Shown piece by piece: positions 1-6,900 of a stretch of 10,996 nucleotides of DNA. This DNA is from an uncultured Amylibacter sp. (GTDB lineage Bacteria; Pseudomonadota; Alphaproteobacteria; Rhodobacterales; Rhodobacteraceae): the NCBI GenBank assembly GCA_938001995.1, contig CALLAV010000162.1, positions 1 through 10,996 on the forward strand. Reading direction: 5' to 3'. The first letter of the stretch is position 1. Every line of letters begins with the position of its first letter. The translations under genes and the position numbers were made by a program. The notes beneath the pieces are model-generated. The model was not told the origin of the DNA and ran no database searches. It saw nothing but the letters and a program-made list of their open reading frames with translations.

Positions 1-746
1 TGCGGCGTGCGGCGCTGGGGGTTATTCGGTTGGTTTTGGAGAATGGGGTTCGGGTTGGGTTCAAATCGCGATTGAATGAGCAACTTTTAGAAGTTTCGGC
101 TGCAGTTGGATACGAGTCACCGGACAACGGAATACGTTACAGAAAACGAATTCTTGAAGAAGGTTTACCGATCACCGGGGATGCAAAAAAAGAATGGTTG
201 GAAACGTCTGAAGAAAAATCCAAGGACCTTCTCTCCTTTTTCCACGACCGTCTCAAGGTCTACCTCCGAGACAAAGGCATTTCCCACGATGTGATTGACG
301 CTTGTTTGGCGATGCCGAACAATGATGATTTCACGCTGCTCGTGAAGCGGGCGGAGGCTTTGCAGGGGTTTGTATCCACAGATGACGGGACCAACCTGCT
401 GCAAGGGTTCAAGCGGGCGAATAATATCCTGACGCAGGCCGAGGAGAAGGACGGGGTCGAGTATTCTTACGGCGCGGATGTGAAGTTTGCCGAAACGGAC
501 GAGGAACGCGCGTTGTTTGCAGCACTCGACACCGCCGAGGCTGCGATTGCGCCTGCGATGGAGGCCGAGGAATTCGGTGCGGCGATGACGGCTATGGCGG
601 GGTTGCGTGGGCCGATTGATGCGTTCTTTGAAGCGGTTCAGGTGAACGCGGACAGTGAAACTGTGCGGCGCAATCGTTTGAATTTGCTGAGCCGTATTCG
701 TTCGGTCATGGGGCAGGTGGCCGACTTTACCAAGGTTGAAGGCTAA
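1..746 (+). CDS. glyS: Glycyl-tRNA synthetase beta subunit, C-terminal part (5' end outside window)
   Basis: This is the end of the beta chain of the alpha2-beta2 bacterial glycyl-tRNA synthetase, which charges tRNA-Gly with glycine in the cytoplasm. The beta chain carries the tRNA-recognition domains. The reading frame is already open at base 3 and reads RRAALGVIRLVLENGVR, the usual GlyS stretch that precedes the C-terminal anticodon-binding (DALR-like) region. A TTG at 30 can be read as a start but lies inside this conserved stretch, so the gene extends past the left edge. The C-terminus (RNRLNLLSRIRSVMGQVADF, then TKVEG) is the family's normal ending, with stop TAA at 744-746. About 248 residues are visible. 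The next gene starts 163 bases downstream on the same strand. The only hairpin after the stop is a 4-bp stem, so no clear terminator is seen. The identification is very secure. Confidence 0.97.
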   Translation, partial: RRAALGVIRLVLENGVRVGFKSRLNEQLLEVSAAVGYESPDNGIRYRKRILEEGLPITGDAKKEWLETSEEKSKDLLSFFHDRLKVYLRDKGISHDVIDACLAMPNNDDFTLLVKRAEALQGFVSTDDGTNLLQGFKRANNILTQAEEKDGVEYSYGADVKFAETDEERALFAALDTAEAAIAPAMEAEEFGAAMTAMAGLRGPIDAFFEAVQVNADSETVRRNRLNLLSRIRSVMGQVADFTKVEG

Positions 747-865
747 GGCTGGCAATGCCAAAGGAACTCGGCAGTGTGTCATGTCTTTGTTACACATCAT
801 TGCTGCGGTGCAGAATGAATTTTCTAACTCGTTGTTCTTAAACATTTAACATGTTGAGGAATATG

Positions 866-894
866 TTGCGCTTGCAGCATTTGCGGCCTAGTCT
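866..894 (+). promoter_or_regulatory. Possible promoter before the dikinase-like gene
   Basis: TTGCGC (866-871) and TAGTCT (889-894) are separated by 17 bases and would place the transcript start near 901, only about 9 to 27 bases before the candidate start codons. The match to a sigma-70 type promoter is weak (three of six bases at -35). It is proposed because the 163-base gap after glyS is long for an operon junction and offers no better pair. TTGC occurs three times here (866, 872, 881). Confidence 0.22.
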
Positions 895-909
895 TTCCCT
901 AAAATAAGA

Positions 910-3495
910 ATGGGGATACTGGATCGCATGGCAGATTTCGCGGACATCGCTGAAATCACGGCGTCGGCTGACTTGCCGGCGGCTGAATACGGTGTGCGGG
1001 CCGAAGCGCTTGGTCAGTTGCTGACCGTTGGTATGCCAATTCCGCAAGGGTTTGCTGTGTCAAAAGCCGCTGTGCGCCGTTTGGCCGTGGGCGATGTGCC
1101 TGATCTTAGCGTTTTAGAAAATGTGCTGAAACCCGGGGTGCTGTATTCGGTGCGCCGTTCGCCAGAACAGCGTAATTGGGGCGGTCCTAGGGCCATTTTA
1201 AACATCGGCATGAACACCCAAACACGCGATATTCTGGCGCGTGACATGGGGTTGGACCGTGCGAACAATATCTATTGTCGCTTCATTCGCAGCTATGCGC
1301 TCAAGGTTGCGCGGCTGGACGAAGACGATCTGGAAGAGCTGGTTGAAGCGGAATTCACCAATCGCGGTCGTGATTACGGACGATTGGTGGATGCATTGTT
1401 GGAGTTCTATGAAGAAGAGCTGGACGAGCCGTTTCCACAAAACCCAATGGAGCAGATGCAGCATGTTCTGCGCGCGGTTGCACGCATGTGGGAAGGTACC
1501 ACGGCGCGGATTTTGCGCACGGCACGGGGTGCGCCTGCGGATGCCGGGCTGGGTCTGATCGTGCAAGACATGGCTTGGGCTGCGGGGGATGGTGAATGCG
1601 GTGTCGGGTCCGCGCAATTCACAACACTTGCCACGGGTGAGGCGGGATCGCACGGACGGTATATCAGCGAAACGCATGGGCATGACGCGATTACAGGGCG
1701 TGGAGGCGAGCTGTATTTAGGCCGCGATGAACGGGGTTTGTCGTTGGAAGAAGCCGCCCCTGATGTGTTCGCACAGCTCAGGGATTTGGTGGGCAAAGCA
1801 CGCAATGTTTTAAAAGACGAAGCGCAATTGCAGATTGCCGTACAAGACGGAAAAGTCTGGGTGCTTGATGTGCGGCCAGCGGATCGGTCGGGCCGCGCTG
1901 AGGTTGAGATTGCCGTTCAGTTGGTGGCCGATGGATTGCGCAGCAAAGAAGAGGCGTTGTTGACGGTGACGCCCGGATCGCTGACGGAGATGTTGCACAG
2001 GCACATTGATCCCAAGGCGCGTTACATGGTGATTACGTCGGGAATTGCGGCCAGTCCGGGTGCGAACTGGGGTAAGATTGTCTTCACCGCGGAGGCGGCG
2101 CAAGCGAGCGCGTCTCAGGGTGAGAATTGCATTTTGGTGCGCACCGAAACCTCGCCCGAGGATATTCGCGGGATGCAATCGGCGCAGGGTGTTCTAACCA
2201 CGCGGGGCGGGATTACCAGCCACGCGGCGGTGATTGCACGTGGGCTTGGTCTGCCGTGCATTGTGGGGGCGTCAGATGTGGATATTGATCTGCGCCGCAA
2301 ACGTTTTGAACTGCCAGACGGGCGCAAGTTTAGCGAAGGTGATGTGATCACGCTGAACGGGGCCACGGGCGAAGTGATCGAACGGGCCGTCGATTTGGTG
2401 GAACCTGATCTGGGTGGGGCGTTCAATACGTTGTTGGACTGGACGGACGAGTTTCGCAAACTGGGTGTGCGGGCCAATGCTGATACGCCAAGCGATGCGC
2501 GGTTGGCCAAAACGTTCCGCGTGGATGGCATTGGGCTGTGTCGCACGGAGCATATGTTTTTTGAGCCGGGTCGTCTGACAGCGATGCGTGAGATGATTTT
2601 CGCGGATAAGGATCAGGACAGACAAGCCGCGCTTGATCGATTGTTGCCGATGCAACGGGCCGATTTTGTTGAGCTGTTTGAAACAATGGTTGGGTTGCCT
2701 GTATGCATTCGGCTGCTTGATCCGCCACTGCATGAATTTTTGCCACAGTCGTCGACGGAAATTCGCACGCTTGCGGAAGCTATGGATTTGCCATTGGCCA
2801 GTGTTATGGGGCGGGCGGAAGATCTTAGCGAATATAACCCGATGTTGGGCCTGCGCGGCGTGCGGTTAGGGCTAACGGTTCCAGGGATCTATGATATGCA
2901 GGCGCGCGCGATTTTTGAAGCTGCGGCGCAGGTGCAAGCGAATTTTGGCACGCAGATCAAGCCAGAGATTATGGTTCCGTTGGTGTCGGCCAATAAGGAA
3001 GTCGAGATCGTCAAAGCGCGTGTGGATGCGGTGGCATCCGAAGTGCAAGTGGCGACAGGGCAGCGTTTGGAATATTCGGTCGGGGTTATGGTTGAAACGC
3101 CAAGGGCTGCGCTGAAAGCGGGACGGATCGCAAAGTTTTCGGAGTTTCTTAGCTTTGGAACCAACGATTTGACGCAGATGACATATGGTTTATCGCGCGA
3201 TGACGCGGGGCGGTTCATGCGCGAATACGTGAATCGTGGTGTGTACCCAGAAGATCCGTTCCATTCCATTGATTTGGATGCGGTGGGTGAGTTGGTGATG
3301 ATTGCAACGCAGCGGGCCAAAGAAGAGAACCCCAATATCGGGTTGAGTTTGTGCGGTGAGCACGGCGGCGATCCTGCATCCGTTGCGTTCTGCCACAAGA
3401 TCGGGCTCGATTATGTTTCGTGTTCACCCTACCGCGCCCCCGTGGCGCGATTGGCGGCGGCGCAAACAGCGATTTTGGAGCAATTGGACGGTTAA
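910..3495 (+). CDS. ppdK: Pyruvate phosphate dikinase-like PEP-utilising protein with a degenerate nucleotide-binding domain
   Basis: The 861-residue protein has the three-part layout of pyruvate phosphate dikinase (about 870-890 residues), which interconverts ATP + Pi + pyruvate and AMP + PPi + PEP through a phosphohistidine. The central domain (about 365-490) has RGGITSHAAVIARGLG with the phospho-accepting His438. The C-terminal TIM-barrel domain (about 500-855) has GLCRTEHMFF, RLLDPPLHEFLP, VMVETPRAALKAG, FGTNDLTQMTYGLSRDDAGR and CGEHGGDP with Cys815, all intact. The N-terminal ATP-grasp domain (about 25-345) is recognisable but altered. The GGKGANL lysine is Arg30, the SVR arginine remains (Arg82), the following SMPGMMDT loop reads RNWGGPRA, FTRNP is missing, and the acidic pair before QTR is Gln306/Gln308. 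Dikinase activity is therefore uncertain; it may be a PEP-binding relative. The start is ATG 910 or ATG 928. Neither has a strong ribosome site, although GGGGA at 912-916 would serve 928. The glyS neighbour is usual for alphaproteobacterial ppdK, as I recall it. Confidence 0.85.
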   Translation: MGILDRMADFADIAEITASADLPAAEYGVRAEALGQLLTVGMPIPQGFAVSKAAVRRLAVGDVPDLSVLENVLKPGVLYSVRRSPEQRNWGGPRAILNIGMNTQTRDILARDMGLDRANNIYCRFIRSYALKVARLDEDDLEELVEAEFTNRGRDYGRLVDALLEFYEEELDEPFPQNPMEQMQHVLRAVARMWEGTTARILRTARGAPADAGLGLIVQDMAWAAGDGECGVGSAQFTTLATGEAGSHGRYISETHGHDAITGRGGELYLGRDERGLSLEEAAPDVFAQLRDLVGKARNVLKDEAQLQIAVQDGKVWVLDVRPADRSGRAEVEIAVQLVADGLRSKEEALLTVTPGSLTEMLHRHIDPKARYMVITSGIAASPGANWGKIVFTAEAAQASASQGENCILVRTETSPEDIRGMQSAQGVLTTRGGITSHAAVIARGLGLPCIVGASDVDIDLRRKRFELPDGRKFSEGDVITLNGATGEVIERAVDLVEPDLGGAFNTLLDWTDEFRKLGVRANADTPSDARLAKTFRVDGIGLCRTEHMFFEPGRLTAMREMIFADKDQDRQAALDRLLPMQRADFVELFETMVGLPVCIRLLDPPLHEFLPQSSTEIRTLAEAMDLPLASVMGRAEDLSEYNPMLGLRGVRLGLTVPGIYDMQARAIFEAAAQVQANFGTQIKPEIMVPLVSANKEVEIVKARVDAVASEVQVATGQRLEYSVGVMVETPRAALKAGRIAKFSEFLSFGTNDLTQMTYGLSRDDAGRFMREYVNRGVYPEDPFHSIDLDAVGELVMIATQRAKEENPNIGLSLCGEHGGDPASVAFCHKIGLDYVSCSPYRAPVARLAAAQTAILEQLDG

Positions 3496-3644
3496 GTTGC
3501 CTTTAGGGCATGATCCTTTTCGTCGCAATTTTCATAAAAACTAGGATTTTGTGGGCATTTGGTCTATGTATCCGCGAGAGTGAATGGGAAGAAAGGCGTG
3601 GGTTCTTGGCTTCTGCCGCCAAAACTGCGCGAAATGTAAGAGTA

Positions 3645-4370
3645 ATGAAATTGCTGCTAAATCCGAAATCTGCAAAATCTGCAGCGTTTGCTGCTGTAAT
3701 CATGGCGTTTTTCGCGCCGATCGTGGCCTCCGCTGAGGGCACTGCGATCAAACCTGTTAACGAGATTTTAACTCAAGAGCGTCGGTTGCTGATGGCCTTG
3801 GGGACGAATCGGGCGAAGAAAATTGCCGGCATTGGGTCTAAATCAGTGATCCGTATTGCAAGTTGGTCCAAGCCAAAGAGCCAAAAACCGAAGGTGAAAG
3901 TCGCCAAAGCGGCTGCGCCAACGGGTGGTTCAGTGGTTACGAGCTTTAAGCAGCTCAATTCTGTGCCAAAGGCCAGCGGTGGGTCCGAATGGGCCTGTTT
4001 GACCGAAGCGCTGTATTTTGAGGCGCGAGGCGAGAGCTTCAAGGGTATCTCTGCGGTGGCTGAGGTCATTATCAATCGCAAGAATTCGTCGAAGTTTCCA
4101 AATTCCGTTTGTGCTGTGATCAGCCAAGGGGTTGGGGGACGTCCTGGGTGCCAATTCTCATACAAATGTGACGGGCACGCCGAAGTTTACCATGAGCCTA
4201 AGGCCTATGCGCGTGTTGCGAAAATGGCAAAGCTAAAGCTGGAAGGTCGTTTGGAAAAGGTCACGGGTGGCGCGTTGTTCTATCATACGACGGCGGTACG
4301 TCCGAGTTGGTCGCGCAAGTTCCGCCGCACGGCGCAAGTGGGCGTTCATCTGTTTTACAAGCCAAGCTGA
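3645..4370 (+). CDS. Exported SleB-like cell wall hydrolase
   Basis: The 241-residue exported protein belongs to the SleB/CwlJ-type hydrolase family (Hydrolase_2), whose members cut the glycan strand of peptidoglycan. In non-spore-forming alphaproteobacteria such proteins probably act in wall remodelling. Residues 1-30 form a signal peptide with a lysine-containing start, a hydrophobic run (AFAAVIMAFFAPIV) and an ASA site before Glu31. A lysine-rich low-complexity linker (about 76-93) leads to the catalytic domain at about 116-240. That domain has EALYFEARGESFKG (Glu127 is the candidate catalytic acid), AEVIINRKNSSKFPNSVC, CQFSYKCDG and GALFYHT, and the linked cysteines Cys118, Cys156, Cys169 and Cys175 fit a periplasmic fold. 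ATG 3645 was chosen over the in-frame ATG 3510 because it puts the signal peptide at the N-terminus; the ribosome site is weak (AAGAG). It starts 149 bases after the dikinase-like gene and ends one base from the opposing CAP-domain gene. Confidence 0.9.
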   Translation: MKLLLNPKSAKSAAFAAVIMAFFAPIVASAEGTAIKPVNEILTQERRLLMALGTNRAKKIAGIGSKSVIRIASWSKPKSQKPKVKVAKAAAPTGGSVVTSFKQLNSVPKASGGSEWACLTEALYFEARGESFKGISAVAEVIINRKNSSKFPNSVCAVISQGVGGRPGCQFSYKCDGHAEVYHEPKAYARVAKMAKLKLEGRLEKVTGGALFYHTTAVRPSWSRKFRRTAQVGVHLFYKPS

Positions 4371-4371
4371 T

Positions 4372-4992
4372 TTAGTTGCTAAACACCTGCGTGATGTAAA
4401 ATTTACCGCAGTTGGCAGCGCTTTCATCAAACACCAAGGTTGCAGCCATACGCCCTGCATAGCGTGAATGTATGTTCTGTCTGTGACCTTTAGATGCCAT
4501 CCACTGTGCGGTGACGCTTTGCGCCAAACTGGCATAGCTGTGGGCAGGGATGGCTTTGCCCGTTTTGCCGTCGGTAAATTCACACGCGGCTTGGTTCACG
4601 ATGCGAAATTGCACGCCGCTGCGGAATTGATAGCGGTTTTGCAGAGCAATGTTTTCCCCAATCCAGCGCCACTTCAGGTTTGCCAGTTTCGCACGGTCTT
4701 TTAGTGTTCGTGCATTGCCTGCGCGAGATGTATGGCTGAAGACCTTGGTCTTTTCCATATTGCGCGAGTGGATTAGCGCGGCTTTTCGCAAAGTGGCGTG
4801 GGTGGACAGCTTACGTTTACCGACTTTGCAGCGTTCATGGTTGGTGGCCATCAAGACAGCTTCGGAGAATAGTTTTTGGTCCGGTTTTGCTGGGATTACG
4901 GCGGTGAATTTGGTGCTGTACTTGGGCGCGGTACAAGCAAGCGCGGTGTTGGACACTGCGAAGAGAAGAGCGGTAAGAGCGAGTGTTTTCAT
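4372..4992 (-). CDS. Exported CAP/SCP-domain protein (YkwD-like)
   Basis: This is a 206-residue secreted or periplasmic protein of the CAP superfamily (cysteine-rich secretory, antigen 5, PR-1). The function of bacterial members is mostly unknown. Residues 1-19 are a signal peptide (MKTLALTALLFAVSNTALA) with a type I ALA site before Cys20; the -3 residue is Ala, so it does not fit a lipoprotein box. The CAP fold covers about 42-204. HSRNMEKTKVFSHTSR carries His87, GENIA carries Glu113, QWMASKGHRQNI carries His170, and CGKFYITQVF is the closing strand. These three supply the usual polar cavity residues. Mature cysteines 20, 55, 137 and 195 could form two disulfides. The start is fixed: an in-frame TAA lies about 10 bases upstream and there is no other start codon. 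There is no Shine-Dalgarno sequence; the bases just before ATG are pyrimidine-rich (ACTACCCTC). It is convergent with the SleB-like gene and divergent from the MFS gene. It may act on the same envelope, but that is inference. Confidence 0.9.
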   Translation of the reverse strand: MKTLALTALLFAVSNTALACTAPKYSTKFTAVIPAKPDQKLFSEAVLMATNHERCKVGKRKLSTHATLRKAALIHSRNMEKTKVFSHTSRAGNARTLKDRAKLANLKWRWIGENIALQNRYQFRSGVQFRIVNQAACEFTDGKTGKAIPAHSYASLAQSVTAQWMASKGHRQNIHSRYAGRMAATLVFDESAANCGKFYITQVFSN

Positions 4993-5127
4993 GAGGGTAG
5001 TTTAACGTGTTGGCATGGGGCGTCTACGTTGTTGTGTGTGGAGCCGAGCGCGGCAATTACGTCTGTTGGCAGTGAAGAGCCAGATCAACGGTTGCTGGTA
5101 CTGGGGATCGAACAGGGAGCGCGGGTT

Positions 5128-5217
5128 ATGGCAACAAAAGATGCGCGCTGTGTTGTGGATTACGGCAGCATTCAAGATGATCGTTTAGATATGGTGCAAT
5201 CGCCAAAGGCGCTGTAG
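5128..5217 (+). CDS. Doubtful small ORF before the MFS gene: leader peptide or gene remnant
   Basis: This possible 29-residue peptide (starting MATKDARCVVDYGS, ending QSPKAL) has ATG 5128 preceded at 8 bases by a good ribosome site, AGGGAG at 5114-5119. It ends at TAG 5215-5217, 29 bases before the exporter's start. The frame is open upstream past 5038 (GTG) and 5029 (TTG, with GGGG 8 bases before it), so a protein of about 60 residues or the tail of a decayed gene is equally possible. I recognise no family. It is hydrophilic, with no membrane segment or signal peptide. It lies in the only 250-base gap of the window, between two divergent genes, where an exporter's control region would be expected. 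Confidence 0.27.
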   Translation: MATKDARCVVDYGSIQDDRLDMVQSPKAL

Positions 5218-5246
5218 CTTGACTAAAAATATGAGGCGTTGGGGCG

Positions 5247-6443
5247 TTGAGGTTTAATCCAGTTACATCGGAAAGAAGTCTGCTTGCCTTGTTGGCGGCA
5301 ATCGTGATGTTGCCACCTTTTGCGATTGATGCGTATTTGCCTGCCCTTGGAATTATTGCGCAAGATCTGGCAGCAAGCGAAGCGTTGGTTCAATATTCTA
5401 TCGGGTCGTTTCTGCTAGGAACGGCGTTGGGGCCGCTTTTTGCTGGCCCATTGAGCGATGCAATTGGGCGCCGACCTGTCCTGATTGCAGGGTTGATCGC
5501 CTTCGCAGTCTTCTCTGTCGCCTGTGCTTTGGTTGCAACCGCGGAAATGTTGGTGGCGTTTCGGTTTTGTCAGGCGTTGACGGGAAGTGCCGCGTTGGTT
5601 GCGGGCCGTGCGCTGTTATCGGACTTGTATTCAGGGGACGAGCTGTCACAGAAACAATCCATCATCATGGTTGTCATGGTGATTGCCCCAATGATTGCGC
5701 CTTTGTTAGGAGGATGGGTTTCGTCTGGTTTTGGGTGGCGTTACATTTTTTGGGGGTTGGCCGTGGGTGGCTTTGTTGCGGGGGCGGCCACTCTGCTGCG
5801 CTTACCAGAAACATTGGCAAATGAACGGCGCAATCCTATGGAGCTGGGACAAGTCCTGCGAGGGTATTTGGGAATTGCGCAAAACCCCGTTGCGATGATG
5901 TATTTGATGGCCATTTCCTGCATGAGCGGAGTCTTCTTTGTGTATGTGGCGGCCACGCCATTTTTATATATCGAGACGTATGGCATGTCTGTTCAAGGAT
6001 ATGCCTGGATTTTCACAGCAGGCGCATTTCTGGCTGGTGTTGCAAATTTTGCAAATTTCTTTGCAGTCAAATGGGTGGGCTATCGGATGACCCTGTTGTG
6101 GCAAGGTATGATGGTCATGGCTTGCGGTGTGGTGCTATTTTGTGGCGCTTTTGGACTGTTTGGACGTTGGGCGATTTATGGGCCAGGTCTGCTGATGATG
6201 CCCTTGTTGCATGTGGTGGGCAGCAATGCGTTGACAGGAGTAATGGATCAATATGAAACCCGAAAGGGCACGGCATCGGCCTTTGCCATGTCTGCACGGT
6301 TTGCGGTTGGGATGATTGCAGTTGGCATTGTGGGACATTTCCAAGGGTCGGATGAGACGCGCTATGGCTTGATTTTATTCGTGTTTGCTGCTTTGGCAGG
6401 GATAAGCGCACAGATGGCCGTGCGATGGGACAAAAGCAGGTAG
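5247..6443 (+). CDS. MFS drug exporter, Bcr/CflA type (DHA1, 12 membrane spans)
   Basis: This inner-membrane proton-driven exporter of the major facilitator superfamily falls in the drug:H+ antiporter-1 group that includes Bcr (bicyclomycin) and CflA (chloramphenicol/florfenicol). Its 398 residues are the usual length and hold about 12 hydrophobic segments. Span 1 ends in PPFAIDAYLPAL, the typical Bcr/CflA D-x-Y-L-P-A-L signature (residues 25-34). Motif A follows span 2 (GPLSDAIGRRPVLIAG, 67-82), and the antiporter motif C is in span 5 (VIAPMIAPLLGGWV, 145-158). The start is TTG 5247, the only start available because TGA closes the frame at 5232-5234. GAGG at 5233-5236 is the ribosome site, with a 10-base gap. 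The stop lies 4 bases before the acetyltransferase start, so this heads the cluster with the acetyltransferase, folP and glmM. The substrate cannot be told from sequence. The family assignment is firm. Confidence 0.94.
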   Translation: MRFNPVTSERSLLALLAAIVMLPPFAIDAYLPALGIIAQDLAASEALVQYSIGSFLLGTALGPLFAGPLSDAIGRRPVLIAGLIAFAVFSVACALVATAEMLVAFRFCQALTGSAALVAGRALLSDLYSGDELSQKQSIIMVVMVIAPMIAPLLGGWVSSGFGWRYIFWGLAVGGFVAGAATLLRLPETLANERRNPMELGQVLRGYLGIAQNPVAMMYLMAISCMSGVFFVYVAATPFLYIETYGMSVQGYAWIFTAGAFLAGVANFANFFAVKWVGYRMTLLWQGMMVMACGVVLFCGAFGLFGRWAIYGPGLLMMPLLHVVGSNALTGVMDQYETRKGTASAFAMSARFAVGMIAVGIVGHFQGSDETRYGLILFVFAALAGISAQMAVRWDKSR

Positions 6444-6447
6444 CCTT

Positions 6448-6900
6448 TTGAATTTGAACGTTACAATTCGGGAACTGCGCGGATCGGACAAGGATCTGTG
6501 GCTTGGGATGTATCGCAAGCTGTGGCCAAACCATACAGACGTGGCATTGCTCGCAGAGATAGGTCGCATCGGAGTGTCATCGAAACGATCCGCTTTTGTC
6601 GCTGAAACGGACGGAATGGCGCTGGGCTTTGCGGAATACGCACTGCGTGATTATGCGAATGGATGCAACTCTCAGCCTGTGCCGTTTTTGGAAGGTGTTT
6701 GGGTCGACGATGCTTATCGCGGGCAGGGGATCGCCAAGGCTTTGATCGAGTATCTGGTGACGCAGGCAGAACGGGCTGGGTTCACCGAGTTTGGTTCTGA
6801 TGTAGAATTGAGCAACTATTCGTCACAACTGATGCACGAACGACTGGGGTTCGAGCAGACAGAGAAGGTGATTTACTACCGAAAGGTTTTGGGATCATGA
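6448..6900 (+). CDS. GNAT acetyltransferase resembling aminoglycoside 6'-N-acetyltransferase
   Basis: This 150-residue cytoplasmic enzyme transfers an acetyl group from acetyl-CoA to an amine. The GNAT core is clear: strand 4 FLEGVWVDDAY (80-90), the acetyl-CoA pyrophosphate loop RGQGIAKAL (91-99), EFGSDVELSN (114-123) and the closing LGFEQTEKVIYYRK (133-146). The N-terminal MYRKLWPNHTDV (21-32) together with FLEG, EF-SD and LGF-TE-V-Y resembles from memory the chromosomal AAC(6') subgroup of Acinetobacter, which modifies aminoglycosides. Similarity alone does not prove that substrate; many relatives act on other amines. The start is TTG 6448, 4 bases after the exporter stop, with CAGG at 6437-6440 as ribosome site; TTG 6454 is an alternative. 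The final TGA overlaps the folP ATG (ATGA at 6897-6900), so translation is probably coupled to both neighbours. Confidence 0.86.
   Translation: MNLNVTIRELRGSDKDLWLGMYRKLWPNHTDVALLAEIGRIGVSSKRSAFVAETDGMALGFAEYALRDYANGCNSQPVPFLEGVWVDDAYRGQGIAKALIEYLVTQAERAGFTEFGSDVELSNYSSQLMHERLGFEQTEKVIYYRKVLGS

Noticed and set aside
30..32. TTG 30 as a true start of a short gene
   Set aside because: The frame upstream to base 3 continues conserved GlyS sequence, so the gene is cut by the window edge.
750..760. TGGC-AAT-GCCA hairpin after glyS as a terminator
   Set aside because: Only a 4-bp stem and no T run follows.
165..845. A 226-codon open frame on the minus strand across the glyS end
   Set aside because: It lies opposite a clearly conserved glyS, has no recognisable domain, and its composition (many His, Arg, Gln) is that of an antisense shadow.
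848..855. Palindrome AACATGTT before the dikinase-like gene as an operator
   Set aside because: Eight bases in an AT-rich stretch is within chance, and no second copy was seen nearby.
3510..3644. An upstream in-frame ATG that would add 45 residues to the SleB-like protein
   Set aside because: It would bury the signal peptide in the middle of the N-terminal region; ATG 3645 gives a normal exported protein.
4930..4992. Lipoprotein signal for the CAP-domain protein
   Set aside because: The residues before Cys20 are A-L-A; the -3 position is not Leu, Val or Ile, so a type I signal peptide fits better.
5004..5030. Inverted AACGT/ACGTT pair between the CAP and MFS genes
   Set aside because: A 5-bp match over a 17-base spacer is too short to support.
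5219..5224. TTGACT as a -35 box for the exporter
   Set aside because: It is only 22 bases before the start codon, and the bases 17 further on (GGGCGT) are no -10 box.
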